This document shows positions 7,647-7,651 of a stretch of 7,651 nucleotides of DNA, piece after piece. The notes beneath the pieces were generated by a model that worked only from the letters and a program-made list of their open reading frames with translations, made no database searches and was not told the DNA's origin. This DNA is from Phycisphaerae bacterium (GTDB lineage Bacteria > Planctomycetota > Phycisphaerae > WQYP01): assembly GCA_013044065.1 (NCBI GenBank), contig JABEVA010000059.1:1-7651 (forward strand). Reading direction: 5' to 3'. Made by a program: the position numbers and the translations under genes. How positions within the stretch are numbered: position 1 is the first letter of the stretch; each line of letters begins with the position of its first letter.

Positions 7647-7651
7647 GGTGA
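7640..7651. promoter_or_regulatory. Possible operator palindrome over the -10 element
   Basis: TCACAATGGTGA is a 12-base imperfect palindrome (TCAC and GTGA arms, AT centre, one mismatched pair). It covers the putative -10 hexamer, a place where a repressor would block polymerase. The window stops at its last base, so whether the symmetry extends cannot be judged. A short palindrome like this can occur by chance. Confidence 0.22.

Overview
The window holds two large plus-strand genes that fill almost all of it. They are followed by a 158-base AT-rich intergenic stretch that seems to carry the promoter of a next gene outside the window. No tRNA, rRNA, CRISPR array, transposon or long repeat was seen. 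The genes look native and uniform in base use: moderately GC-rich, with no visible frameshift. The sequence suggests a free-living bacterium of the PVC group, probably Planctomycetota of the Phycisphaerae type. The reasons are the very large secreted multi-domain proteins joining CBM9-like, FlgD-like and NHL propeller domains, and a secreted GH116 enzyme of the subgroup common in those bacteria. This placement is an inference from domain style, not a search result.

Region 1 (2-4213) is a long gene whose 5' end lies upstream of the window, since the frame stays open to the left edge. Its product has no recognised catalytic domain. In order it shows a CBM9-like sugar-binding fold, a FlgD-type Ig-like domain, a large beta-propeller region with NHL-like blades and one canonical EF-hand-type loop, a second CBM9-like domain, and a C-terminal galactose-binding-like jelly roll.

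Region 2 (4230-7493) starts 16 bases after the first stop, behind a clear ribosome binding site. It encodes an exported GH116 (GBA2/DUF608) glycosidase. The candidate nucleophile Glu and acid/base Asp are present, and a foreign beta-sandwich module of about 143 residues is inserted in the N-terminal domain.

Region 3 (7494-7651) is non-coding. It has no convincing terminator, an A-rich stretch, and then a good sigma70-like promoter at the right edge with a small palindrome over its -10 element.

The two genes are almost certainly co-transcribed. The likely joint role is breakdown of a plant or algal glycan outside the cytoplasm: the first protein would bind, and perhaps also process, the polymer, and the GH116 enzyme would release monosaccharides from it. 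The substrate cannot be read from the sequence.
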